A DNA stretch of 64,000 bases from Sphingomonadales bacterium (GTDB lineage: Bacteria; Pseudomonadota; Alphaproteobacteria; Sphingomonadales; Sphingomonadaceae), in assembly GCA_017309275.1 (NCBI GenBank), contig JAFKLT010000046.1, forward strand, positions 1 to 64,000, in the 5' to 3' direction. A program made the position numbers and the translations under genes. Below, piece by piece: positions 24,147 through 32,940 of this stretch. The notes below the pieces were generated by a model. That model made no database searches. It saw only the letters and a list, made by a program, of their open reading frames with translations, and had not been told where the DNA came from. Each line of letters begins with the position of its first letter. Position 1 is the first letter of the stretch.

Positions 24147-25766
24147 ATGGTTGAAGTGGACGCGATCGTCATCGGGGCCGGCATGTCCGGCATGTACCAA
24201 CTGCATTTGCTGCGCCAGATCGGCTTGACGGTCCAGGTCCTGGAAGCCGGGAGCGAGGTGGGCGGGACCTGGTACTGGAATCGCTATCCCGGATGCCGGT
24301 TCGATTCCGAAAGCTATTCCTATTGCTTCTCCTTCGACGACGAGATGCTGCAGGAATGGGACTGGAGCGAGCATTTCGCCCCGCAGCCCGAGACCTTTGC
24401 CTATCTCCGCCGCGTCGCGGACAAGCTGGACTTGCGCAGGGATATCCGCTTCGACACGCGCGTCGTCTCGGCGCATTGGCAGGAAGAGGCAGGGCGCTGG
24501 ACCGTGCGCTGCGACGACGGATACGAAGCCAGCGCGCGCTATCTGGTGACCGCGGTCGGCATCCTGTCGATCCCCGTCATCCCGAACTTTCCCGGGCGCG
24601 ACGGTTTCAAGGGCGCGCATTTCCACACGTCCGACTGGCCGCGCGGCGGCATCGACCTGGCGGGCAAGCGCGTCGCGGTGGTCGGGACCGGCGCGACGGG
24701 CGTGCAGGTCATTCAGGAGATGGCGAAGGTCGCGGGGCACCTTACCGTCGTCCAGAAGGAGCCCAACTGGTGCAAGCCGCTCTGCAACGCGCCGATCGAG
24801 CCCGACGAGATGGCCGACATCAAGGCGCGCTATGCCGAGATATTCCAGTCCTGCCGCAGCAGCGACGCGGGCTTCGTGCACAATTGGGACCCGCGCACGA
24901 CCTTCGAGGTGAGCGATGCGGAGCGCGAGGCGTTCTACGAGCAGAAATATGGCGAGCGCGGCTTTGCCTTCTGGCTGAGCAATTTCATCGACCTGGCGGT
25001 CGACGAAAGGGCGGCGCGGCTGGCGAGCGACTTTCTCGCGCGGAAGATACGGTCGCGTGTGACCGATCCCGAAACGGCGGAGAAGCTGATCCCCACCGAC
25101 CATCTCTTCGGCACGCGGCGCGTCCCGATGGAGACCAACTATTATGAGGTGTTCAACCAGCCGAATGTCGACCTGATCGACGTCAACACCGACCCGCTGG
25201 TCGAGATCACGGCCGAGGGGATGCGCTTCGCCAGCGGCTTCGTTCCGCTCGACGTCATCATCTATGCCACCGGCTTCGACGCGGTTCGCGGGGCGTTCGA
25301 CCGGATCGAGATCGTGGGCAGGGACGGTTTGACGCTGAGGGAAAAATGGGACGACGGACCCGTCACCTTCCTCGGTTTGCAGAGCCACGGCTTCCCGAAT
25401 TTCTTCATGGTCGTAGGGCCGCACAGCGGCGCGACCTTCTGCAACGTCCCGCGCTGCGCCGAACAGAATGTCGAGTTCATCGCCGACCTGATCGGGCATA
25501 TGGAGCGCGGCGCGCTGACCCGCTGCGAGGCGACCGAGGCGGCCGAGGACGACTGGACGAACCAGGTGCTCGACCAGGCCGACCAGTTGCTGGCGGGCCG
25601 GACCAACAGCTGGTTCACCGGGATCAACCACAACATCGAGGGGCGGGGGCGGCGCAAGATGCTGCTCTACACGCTCGGCCAGCAATATTTCCTGCAGACG
25701 TGCCGCGACACCGTCGAGCAGGGCTACCGCGGCTTCGACATGGTGCGCGAGCATTCGGCCGCATGA
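24147..25766 (+). CDS. Type I Baeyer-Villiger monooxygenase (cyclohexanone monooxygenase-like)
   Basis: FAD/NADPH flavoprotein that inserts oxygen beside a ketone carbonyl, giving an ester or lactone. 539 residues from the ATG at 24147. FAD Rossmann motif GAGMSG near residue 9, GGTWYWNRYPGCRFDSES, the BVMO fingerprint F154-x-G156-x3-H160-x3-W164-P165, and the NADPH Rossmann motif GTGATG. Full length with the usual C-terminal WFTGINHNI block (Trp and loop that close on NADP). A 21-bp gap to the terminator leaves almost no room for a promoter, so expression probably comes from partial read-through or a promoter overlapping the hairpin. Substrate unknown. Confidence 0.92.
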   Translation: MVEVDAIVIGAGMSGMYQLHLLRQIGLTVQVLEAGSEVGGTWYWNRYPGCRFDSESYSYCFSFDDEMLQEWDWSEHFAPQPETFAYLRRVADKLDLRRDIRFDTRVVSAHWQEEAGRWTVRCDDGYEASARYLVTAVGILSIPVIPNFPGRDGFKGAHFHTSDWPRGGIDLAGKRVAVVGTGATGVQVIQEMAKVAGHLTVVQKEPNWCKPLCNAPIEPDEMADIKARYAEIFQSCRSSDAGFVHNWDPRTTFEVSDAEREAFYEQKYGERGFAFWLSNFIDLAVDERAARLASDFLARKIRSRVTDPETAEKLIPTDHLFGTRRVPMETNYYEVFNQPNVDLIDVNTDPLVEITAEGMRFASGFVPLDVIIYATGFDAVRGAFDRIEIVGRDGLTLREKWDDGPVTFLGLQSHGFPNFFMVVGPHSGATFCNVPRCAEQNVEFIADLIGHMERGALTRCEATEAAEDDWTNQVLDQADQLLAGRTNSWFTGINHNIEGRGRRKMLLYTLGQQYFLQTCRDTVEQGYRGFDMVREHSAA

Positions 25767-25787
25767 CGTCGCGAAAGGGAGCACAGC

Positions 25788-26675
25788 ATGCCCAGTGATG
25801 CCTATAAGGCGCTCGTCGAACAGCTGTTCGCCTCGCCGATGCCGACCGATATCGCCGAGATGCGCGAGGCCTACCGCGCGATGGGCGACGCCTTTCCGCT
25901 GCCGGACGATGTCAGCGTATCCAGGGCGACGCTCGGCAGGCGGCCTGCCGAATGGCTGACGGTCGCGGAGGCGCCGCGCAACATCGTGCTGCTGGTGCAC
26001 GGCGGAGGCTATTGCATCGGCGGGCTGGACTCGCACCGGCACCTCGGCGGCGAAATCGCGCGCCAGACGAACAGCCGCGTTGCGGTGATCGACTATCGGC
26101 TCGCGCCCGAACATCCGTATCCTGCCGGACTCGACGACTTGAAGCTGGCCTATGCCGAATTGATCGCGGCGGCGGGCGGCGAGAAGGTCGCGCTGGTTGG
26201 GGACAGCGCGGGAGCGGGGCTGGTGATGGCGCTGCTCGCCGAACTGCTCCGCGAAACGCAGCCCTTGCCGGCGAGCATCTATTGCATGTCGCCCTGGGCC
26301 GACCTGTCGGACACGGCCACGTCGCGTGCGCTGAAACGCACGGCCGATCCGCTCGCGAGTATCGATCAATTGGCAAAGATGGCCAGCCTCTACACGGGCG
26401 ATATCCCGGTCAGCGACCCGCGCGTTTCGCCGGCCTTCGCCGATTTTCGCGGAAGCCCGCCGGTCTTCATCCAGGTTGGAACCGCCGAGGTGCTGATGGA
26501 TGACGCGCTCAACCTCGCCAAGTCGCTGGCCGACGCCGACGTCGACGTCGATGTCGAACTGCGCGCGGGCATGATCCATGTCTGGCCCTGGTTCTTCCCA
26601 GCGATCCCCGAAGGCGCCGAGGCGCTGGCCCGCGCCTGCGCCTTCCTGTCGCGCCACTTCGGCGGCGACGCCTGA
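25788..26675 (+). CDS. HSL-family alpha/beta hydrolase (esterase or lactonase)
   Basis: Serine hydrolase of the hormone-sensitive-lipase family, 295 residues. Oxyanion-hole motif His71-Gly-Gly-Gly74, nucleophile Ser140 in GDSAGAG, acid in the TAEVLMDD region (about 230) and His264 in MIHVWPW. No signal peptide, so cytoplasmic. Start at 25788 behind GAAAGGGA, 21 bp after the first BVMO and 37 bp before the second. Opening the ester or lactone made by either BVMO is the natural role; this is from context, since HSL enzymes are broad. Confidence 0.9.
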   Translation: MPSDAYKALVEQLFASPMPTDIAEMREAYRAMGDAFPLPDDVSVSRATLGRRPAEWLTVAEAPRNIVLLVHGGGYCIGGLDSHRHLGGEIARQTNSRVAVIDYRLAPEHPYPAGLDDLKLAYAELIAAAGGEKVALVGDSAGAGLVMALLAELLRETQPLPASIYCMSPWADLSDTATSRALKRTADPLASIDQLAKMASLYTGDIPVSDPRVSPAFADFRGSPPVFIQVGTAEVLMDDALNLAKSLADADVDVDVELRAGMIHVWPWFFPAIPEGAEALARACAFLSRHFGGDA

Positions 26676-26712
26676 GCGGCCGCCCGTTTCAAGCCAAGAA
26701 AGGTCTCTCCCC

Positions 26713-28515
26713 ATGCTCGACGATCTGCCGCCCGCCGACGGACCCGACCTCGAATGGGCGCGCGCGAAATATAAGGCAGAGCGCGACAAGCGCAGCTCCA
26801 GCGGCAGCCGCACGGCGTATCAGACGCCGGGTACGGGGATCGCGATCGACCTTCGCGATACCTATATTCCGCGCATCGAACGCGAACCGCGCAGCGAACA
26901 GGTCGATGTCGTGATCATCGGCGCGGGCTTTGCAGGACTGATCGCCGCGATCGAGATGCGCAAATGCGGCATCGGTCCGATCCGCATCATGGACACCGCG
27001 GGCGACTTCGGCGGCGTCTGGTACTGGAACCGCTATCCCGGCGCACAGTGCGACGTCGAATCCTATATCTACCTGCCGTTCCTCGAAGAGACGCGATATA
27101 TTCCCAAGGAGAAATATTCGCACCAGCCCGAAATCCTGGAACATGCACAGCGGCTGGGGACGCATTTCGACCTTTATAAGGACGCGCTGTTCCATACCGG
27201 CGTCACCGACGTGCGCTGGTCCGACGCCGATCGCTGGACGGTGAAGACCGATCGCGGCGACACGATCCGGTCCAGCTTCGTGGTGATGGCGGGCGGCGGA
27301 CAGGATCAGCCGCGGCTGCCCGATCTGCCGGGGCTCGATGACTTCGACGGGCACGTCTTTCATAGCTGCCGCTGGGACTATGACTATACCGGCGGCAGTC
27401 ATGCAGGGGATTGCACGAAGCTGGAGGGCAGGCGCGTCGCGGTGGTCGGCACCGGCGCCTCGGCGGTTCAACTGGTGCCGTATATCGCGCCGTCGGTCGA
27501 GCACCTCTATGTCCTTCAGCGCACCCCCGTGGTGGTCGGCGAACGGCTGAACAAGCCGACCGACCCGATCTGGGCGGCGTCGCTCGAAACCGGTTGGCAG
27601 GACCGGCGGATGCTCAACTATTCGACGCTGGTCCTTGGCGGAAAGCAGGATGAGGATCTGGTCGATGACGGCTGGACCCACGCGACCGCCGAACTGGCGA
27701 GCGTCTATGGCGGAGAGAAAGGCGAAAGCGACGCTTCGGCCGACGCGGCGGCAGAGGCGGCCGAACGCGCCGACCTGCGCTATATGGAGAAAATCCGCGC
27801 GCGCATCGACCGCACCGTCGGCAGCGCGAAGGCGGCGGATTTGCTGAAGCCCTGGTATCGCTATTTCTGCAAGCGGCCGACCTTCAACGATCTTTATCTG
27901 CCGACCTTCAACCGCGAGAATGTCGAGCTGGTCGACGTGAGCGGGACCGCGGGCCTGGAGCGCCTCACGCCAAAGGGCTTCGTCGTCGACGGCGTCGAAT
28001 ATCCCGCGGATGCCATCATCTTTGCCTCCGGCTTCGCGAGCGATCTGTCCGAGCGAAAGGGCTATGAGTTGGTCGGCCGCGGCGGGGTAACGCTGCGCGA
28101 TCATTGGCGGGACGGCGCGCGGTCGCTGCACGGCGTCCTTATCCACGGTTTCCCGAACCTGTTCCTGATGGGGACCGTGCATGTCGGACTGACGATCAAC
28201 TATACCGAGATGATGCTGCGGCAGGGGCGGCATATCGCCCGGACGATCGAACTGGTCCGCGCACGAGGGTTCGACCAGATCGAGGCAACGACCGAAGCCG
28301 AGGACGCCTATGTCGAGGACATCGTCGCCGCGCGCACCGCGGATGTCGAATTCCACGCGTCGTGCACGCCGGGCTATTTCAACAATGAGGGGATGCCCGT
28401 GAAACGCGGCAAGGGGCTGACCGACACCGTCTATCCGGGCGGCCTGTTTGCCTGGGTCGACATGGTCACCGACTGGCGCGAGGCGCAGGGCTTCGCGGGC
28501 GCCGACCTGCGCTGA
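26713..28515 (+). CDS. Type I Baeyer-Villiger monooxygenase, long-chain/large-ring type
   Basis: Second BVMO, 600 residues from the ATG at 26713. It has an N-terminal extension of about 65 residues before the FAD motif GAGFAG, as in cyclopentadecanone and phenylacetone-type BVMOs. Further motifs: GGVWYWNRYPGAQCDVES, fingerprint F211-x-G213-x3-H217-x3-W221-Asp222 (the WD variant), NADPH motif GTGASA. Only moderately like the BVMO at 24147, so it is a separate subfamily and probably acts on a different ketone or a later step. The C-terminal block CTPGYFNNEG is typical of the long subgroup. Confidence 0.91.
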   Translation: MLDDLPPADGPDLEWARAKYKAERDKRSSSGSRTAYQTPGTGIAIDLRDTYIPRIEREPRSEQVDVVIIGAGFAGLIAAIEMRKCGIGPIRIMDTAGDFGGVWYWNRYPGAQCDVESYIYLPFLEETRYIPKEKYSHQPEILEHAQRLGTHFDLYKDALFHTGVTDVRWSDADRWTVKTDRGDTIRSSFVVMAGGGQDQPRLPDLPGLDDFDGHVFHSCRWDYDYTGGSHAGDCTKLEGRRVAVVGTGASAVQLVPYIAPSVEHLYVLQRTPVVVGERLNKPTDPIWAASLETGWQDRRMLNYSTLVLGGKQDEDLVDDGWTHATAELASVYGGEKGESDASADAAAEAAERADLRYMEKIRARIDRTVGSAKAADLLKPWYRYFCKRPTFNDLYLPTFNRENVELVDVSGTAGLERLTPKGFVVDGVEYPADAIIFASGFASDLSERKGYELVGRGGVTLRDHWRDGARSLHGVLIHGFPNLFLMGTVHVGLTINYTEMMLRQGRHIARTIELVRARGFDQIEATTEAEDAYVEDIVAARTADVEFHASCTPGYFNNEGMPVKRGKGLTDTVYPGGLFAWVDMVTDWREAQGFAGADLR

Positions 28516-28549
28516 TGCGGCCGGATGATGCCTTGGACGGGAGAGTTAC

Positions 28550-29770
28550 ATGACGACGGAATGGATCGAGCGCCGCACCGACGCGGGCGTCGTGCAGGGG
28601 CATGTCGACCCGGCCTTTGCCGAACTGGCCGATATCTTCACCGCCAATTTCGAGACGAAGGGAGAAGTCGGGGCAAGCCTCGCGATCCTGCACGAGGGCC
28701 GTCCGGTCGTGCATCTGTGGGGTGGGCGCAAGGCCCCCGACGGCGAGGCCTGGGGCGAAGACACGATCTCGATCGTCTGGTCGAGTACCAAGGGGATTGC
28801 GGCGGTCGCCGCGCATCATGCCGTGGCGCGCGGGCATATCGATCTGGACGCACCCATCGCGCGATACTGGCCCGAGTTCGCATGCGAGGGGAAAGAGCAC
28901 GCCAGCGTCGCGATGATCCTCGATCATTCGGTCGGCGTTCCCGCGCTGCGCGATCCGGTTCCGTCCGGAGGCTTCGCCGATTTCGACTATATGTGCGACC
29001 GCGTCGCGCGCGAGCGCCCCTTCTGGGTCCCGGGCACCCGGCACGGTTATCACGGCCACACCTATGCCTGGACGCTGGGCGGTCTGTTCCGCCGCGCGGT
29101 CGGCGTGCCGCTTGGCGACTATATACGCAGCGAACTGGCAGGGCCGCTGGGTGCGGACTTCTGGCTGGGGTTGCCGGCGAGCGAGCATCATCGGGTCGCG
29201 CCCATGATCTATCCAACCGATCCGTTGTTCGGCGGCAAGTCGCGCGCGAACCATGCGATCGAAAATGATCCCGCGGCGCCTTTCACGCTGATGATGACCA
29301 ACGACGGCGGCTATGATTGCAACGATCCGCGCTATTGGCCGGTCGAGATCGGGTCGCTCAACGGGATGACCAATGCGAAGGGTCTGGCGACGATCTATTC
29401 GGCGGTTGCCAACGGCACCCTCTTCGACGCCGATACCATCGCGCGCATGGGGCGGACGGCCAGCGCGAGCCACCTCGACGCGACGCTGCTGATGCCGATG
29501 CGCTTCGGGCTGGGCTTCATGAAGACGACGGACAATCGCAGCCAGCCGGAACTCGTCGACTGCACGCTCCTGATGTCGGAGGAAGCCTTTGGCCATGTCG
29601 GTTTCGGCGGATCGATCGGATTTGCCGATCCGGGAACGCGCATCGGGTTCGGCTATACGATGAACCGCATGGGGGCGGGCGTCATGGTGGGCGAGCGGGC
29701 GCAGCGCCTGATCGACGCCGCCTATCGCGCGCTTGGGTATCGGTCGAACGCGAGCGGGGCGTGGGTCTGA
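28550..29770 (+). CDS. Family VIII esterase (class C beta-lactamase fold)
   Basis: Serine hydrolase of the EstB type, 406 residues, related to AmpC but mostly active on esters. Catalytic Ser78-x2-Lys81 in WSSTKGIA and Tyr167 in HGYHGHTYAW (the Tyr-x-Asn of lactamases is YHG here). The late GFGGSIGFADP takes the place of the KTG box. No signal peptide, so drug resistance is unlikely. Start at 28550 behind GGGAGAG, 34 bp after the second BVMO; last gene of the run. A role in hydrolysing the BVMO ester product fits the context. Converges on a tetR gene 7 bp away. Confidence 0.88.
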   Translation: MTTEWIERRTDAGVVQGHVDPAFAELADIFTANFETKGEVGASLAILHEGRPVVHLWGGRKAPDGEAWGEDTISIVWSSTKGIAAVAAHHAVARGHIDLDAPIARYWPEFACEGKEHASVAMILDHSVGVPALRDPVPSGGFADFDYMCDRVARERPFWVPGTRHGYHGHTYAWTLGGLFRRAVGVPLGDYIRSELAGPLGADFWLGLPASEHHRVAPMIYPTDPLFGGKSRANHAIENDPAAPFTLMMTNDGGYDCNDPRYWPVEIGSLNGMTNAKGLATIYSAVANGTLFDADTIARMGRTASASHLDATLLMPMRFGLGFMKTTDNRSQPELVDCTLLMSEEAFGHVGFGGSIGFADPGTRIGFGYTMNRMGAGVMVGERAQRLIDAAYRALGYRSNASGAWV

Positions 29771-29777
29771 CCGGGCG

Positions 29778-30458
29778 TCACATGCGGTCGATCTGTTGAT
29801 GCAGCACGTCGGTCAGCCTCTGCCGTTCGGCATCGCCGATATCCTGCCACGCCATCGCCCGTTGCGCGACGAGGCGCCGGGTCTGGAACGACGGAATGCT
29901 TGAAACGATCAAAATGGCCTGAAGGCGTGACTCTTCGGATATGGCGGGTTCGGACTTGATGCGCGAGATCAGGCGCGCGTTGCGTTCGATACCCGGAAGC
30001 CACAGGCGGTCGTAGAAAATGTCGAAGGCGGGGCCGGGCTCCGCCAGTTCGCGCGCGATGATTCCGTTGCCCAGGGCATAGGCTTCATTGCCGAGGATGA
30101 ACTCGACCGAGGCCCGCATAAGCTCCTTGAGCGCGGCGCGGGCCGTCTCGGCGTCCCCGATCGTCTGCTGCGCGCCCTCCACCGCCGGCGCGGTCGCCCG
30201 CGCATAGCGCGCGACGATTTCCTCTGCGCAGGCGCGATACAGACCTTCCTTGCTGCCGAAATAATATTTGAGCGGGGGAAGGGTCGTGTTGGCGCGCGCG
30301 GCGATGGCGCGCGTCGTCGCCGATCGGAAACCGGATTTGCCGAATTCGACCAGCGCCGCATCGAGAATACGCTGGCGTGACAAGTCGCCCTTGCGCGACG
30401 CCGTGGTGACGCCATCGCGGCCCGGCTGGGGAAGCGAGTCGGACGAATTTGTCGCCAA
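29778..30458 (-). CDS. TetR-family regulator (CecR-like C-terminal domain)
   Basis: 226-residue repressor-type regulator. HTH about residues 28-75 (RQRILDAALVEFGKSGF, then TTLPPLKYYFGSKEGLYRAC). The C-terminal ligand domain resembles the DUF1956/CecR group. The start is a TTG at 30458 with GGGAGG placed five to nine bases upstream; no ATG lies near. Divergent from the TonB receptor at 30641 over an A/T-rich gap with two inverted repeats, the likely operator region. Confidence 0.86.
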   Translation of the reverse strand: MATNSSDSLPQPGRDGVTTASRKGDLSRQRILDAALVEFGKSGFRSATTRAIAARANTTLPPLKYYFGSKEGLYRACAEEIVARYARATAPAVEGAQQTIGDAETARAALKELMRASVEFILGNEAYALGNGIIARELAEPGPAFDIFYDRLWLPGIERNARLISRIKSEPAISEESRLQAILIVSSIPSFQTRRLVAQRAMAWQDIGDAERQRLTDVLHQQIDRM

Positions 30459-30528
30459 TTTGGCCTCCCTGTTTCAGAACAACGCGCGCCCGTCCTGCCT
30501 AGCGCAGGAGCGCGTCTTTTGGCAAATA

Positions 30529-30542
30529 TGTGAAAAATCACA
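30529..30542. promoter_or_regulatory. Inverted repeat, candidate TetR operator
   Basis: TGTGAAAAATCACA: five-bp arms TGTGA/TCACA around AAAA, in the A/T-rich gap between tetR (29778-30458) and the TonB receptor (30641). The spacer is 4, not the 6 of a CRP site. Confidence 0.4.
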
Positions 30543-30599
30543 TTAAATCATGATCTTAAAAATACTTAGAATACTATTGATTTTCTATCTTCCAAAATA

Positions 30600-30611
30600 T
30601 ATCAGTTGATA
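30600..30611. promoter_or_regulatory. Second inverted repeat near the TonB receptor start
   Basis: TATCAGTTGATA: arms TATCA/TGATA around GT, 30 bp before the receptor ATG. A repressor bound here would block the receptor promoter. Low confidence. Confidence 0.35.
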
Positions 30612-30640
30612 CATAAATCAGAATCAGTCGGGAGGCAGGA

Positions 30641-32902
30641 ATGAAGAAGAAGAGCGGTTTGATGGCGGCGGCTTTCGCCGGAAGCCTGATCTGGGCCGGG
30701 GCGAATCCCGCGTTCGCGCAGGAGGCCAGCGACGCCGCAAATGACGCGGCCGACAGCAACGACATCATCGTCACCGCGACCCGCCGTCCCCAGACGCTTC
30801 AGGAAGTTCCCATTTCGGTCGGCGTCGTGACGGGCGCGGTGATCGAGCAGCAGGGCCAGCGGCTCTTCACCGATCTTCAGGCCTCGGTTCCCAATCTTCA
30901 GATCGACAACACCAACGGCAATTACGCGATCACCATCCGCGGGCTGGGGTCCGGCGCCAATAATCTGGCGTTCGAACAGTCGGTCGGGCTGTTCGTCGAC
31001 GGCGTCTATTCCAGCCGCGCGCGTTCGTTGCAGGTGCCCTTCCTCGACGTCGACCGCATCGAGGTGGTGCGCGGCCCGCAAGGCGCCCTTTTCGGCAAGA
31101 ACACCAATGCGGGCGCGATCAGCATGGTCACCCGCCGGCCGACGCGCGATTTCGAAGCCGAGTTTCGCGCCGGCACCGAACTGTCCGAAGGCGGCGTGAA
31201 CTTCAGTGGCTTTTTGTCGGGACCGATCAGCGACACACTGAGCCTTCGCGTCAGCGGCGCGACGGGCCGGGCCGACGGATATATCGAGAACCGTCTTACC
31301 GGCTTTGACGACGGCGGCTCGAAATATCTCTCGGGCCGTGCGCAATTGTTGTGGGAGCCGACCGACGATCTGGAGGTCCTGCTGAAGGTCGAGGGGTTCC
31401 GGAACGAGGTCGACGGATCGAACGCCGTCTACAACAATATCGGCAACGCCAACTGTAACCTGTGCAATATCATCCGCAACGCAAGCGGCGGCGCGGCGGC
31501 GCAGGATCGTCCCGGCTTCTGGCGCTTCAGCCGCGCGACGCCGCGCGAATATGACATCACCAAATCGCGGACCGGCGCGATGACGATCACCTGGAAACCG
31601 GGCGAATGGTCAATCACGTCGCTCTCCGCCTATCAATGGGTGGATTCGGAACGGACGTTCAACACCATCCCCGGGCCGATCAACCTGCTGAACACGCTGC
31701 AGGCCGAAAGCAGCGACCAGATCTTTCAGGAACTGCGGATCGCGCGCGACGTCGCGGCGGGCGTGAACCTGTCGTTCGGCGCGACCTATACCGACGCCAA
31801 TCTCGATATTCTGCAGCTCGTGAACTATAACGGCAATCTGGTCGGCACGACCCTGCCGCAAGCCACCGGGACGCGCGCCTTTACGCAATCCTCCTGGTCG
31901 ATGTCGCCCTTTGCCTCGGTCGAGGCCGATCTGATCGACGGTCTGACCTTCAGCGGCAGCCTGCGCTACAGCTATGAAAAGAAGCGCGCTCGCGGCACCA
32001 GCGTCAATGTCGGGCCGCGCATTCCCGCCAATAATCTGAACTTCGACATCAGCGGCAAGCGCACGGAAAAGCTGTGGGATTATTCGCTGCGCCTGCGGTA
32101 CGAATTTAGCCGGCAAATCTCCGCCTATGCCAGCTACGCGACGGGTACGAAGGGCGGCGGCTTCCTGTCCAACGACGGCTTGCTGCTCTATAACATCCAG
32201 AACGGCAACGGCCGGTTCGATTTCGACGACGAGCGTGCCCGCGCCTGGGAAATCGGCACCAAGATGCGCCTGTTCGACCGCCGCCTGGACCTCGACATCG
32301 CATTGTTCCGCACGCGCTTCGCCAATCTGCAGGTGTCGTCGTACAACGGCACCGCGTTTATCACGGGCAACGCCGCCAAGGCGACCGCGCAGGGTGTCGA
32401 GGTCGAAGCCCGCTATCGACCGAGCCGTGTGTTCAGCCTGGGGGCGACCGGCGCCTATCTCGACGCCGAATATGACGATTATCCGGGCGGTCCCTGCCTG
32501 TACAACGCGCCGTCCACCTGCACGCCCGCGACGAACAACCTTGCCGGGGTTCGCCTGACGCGCGCGCCCGAGTGGAAGCTGGCGGGGTTCGTCCAGATGG
32601 ACCTGCCGCTGACCGACAGCCTGATCCTCGCGGCGAATGGATCGGCGGATTATACGTCGCTGTCCTATCTTCAGGGCGACCTGAACCCGCTGAATGCGCA
32701 GCCCGGCTATACCAAGTTCAACGCGCGCCTGGCCGTCCGGGCCGAGAGCGGCGCGTGGGAACTGGCGCTCGTCGGGCGCAACCTCACCAACAAGGTCACC
32801 TTCAGCCAGGCGTTCAACACGCCGCTGCTCGGCGGCAACAGCCATGTGGTGATGATCAACGCACCGCGCACGATCAATCTGGAAGGCGTGCTGCGGTTCT
32901 GA
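30641..32902 (+). CDS. TonB-dependent outer-membrane receptor
   Basis: 753 residues. Signal peptide ends near Ala26-Gln27; TonB box DIIVTAT at 41-47; plug motif VVRGPQGALFGKNTNAGAI; barrel ends VLRF. Start behind GGGAGGCAGGA. Divergent from tetR and 38 bp before the sulfatase, so the two are probably one transcript: import plus desulfation. Ligand unknown; it belongs to the same broad catabolic receptor group as those at 21668, 35460 and 63167 but all four differ clearly in sequence. Confidence 0.9.
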   Translation: MKKKSGLMAAAFAGSLIWAGANPAFAQEASDAANDAADSNDIIVTATRRPQTLQEVPISVGVVTGAVIEQQGQRLFTDLQASVPNLQIDNTNGNYAITIRGLGSGANNLAFEQSVGLFVDGVYSSRARSLQVPFLDVDRIEVVRGPQGALFGKNTNAGAISMVTRRPTRDFEAEFRAGTELSEGGVNFSGFLSGPISDTLSLRVSGATGRADGYIENRLTGFDDGGSKYLSGRAQLLWEPTDDLEVLLKVEGFRNEVDGSNAVYNNIGNANCNLCNIIRNASGGAAAQDRPGFWRFSRATPREYDITKSRTGAMTITWKPGEWSITSLSAYQWVDSERTFNTIPGPINLLNTLQAESSDQIFQELRIARDVAAGVNLSFGATYTDANLDILQLVNYNGNLVGTTLPQATGTRAFTQSSWSMSPFASVEADLIDGLTFSGSLRYSYEKKRARGTSVNVGPRIPANNLNFDISGKRTEKLWDYSLRLRYEFSRQISAYASYATGTKGGGFLSNDGLLLYNIQNGNGRFDFDDERARAWEIGTKMRLFDRRLDLDIALFRTRFANLQVSSYNGTAFITGNAAKATAQGVEVEARYRPSRVFSLGATGAYLDAEYDDYPGGPCLYNAPSTCTPATNNLAGVRLTRAPEWKLAGFVQMDLPLTDSLILAANGSADYTSLSYLQGDLNPLNAQPGYTKFNARLAVRAESGAWELALVGRNLTNKVTFSQAFNTPLLGGNSHVVMINAPRTINLEGVLRF

Positions 32903-32940
32903 AGACGCGCCGCGGGCGTCTAGCGCTAGGAGGATAGGCG

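Noticed and set aside
28550..29770. Beta-lactam resistance by the AmpC-fold protein
   Set aside because: No signal peptide, YHG in place of Tyr-x-Asn, no KTG box, and it ends a BVMO-esterase run.
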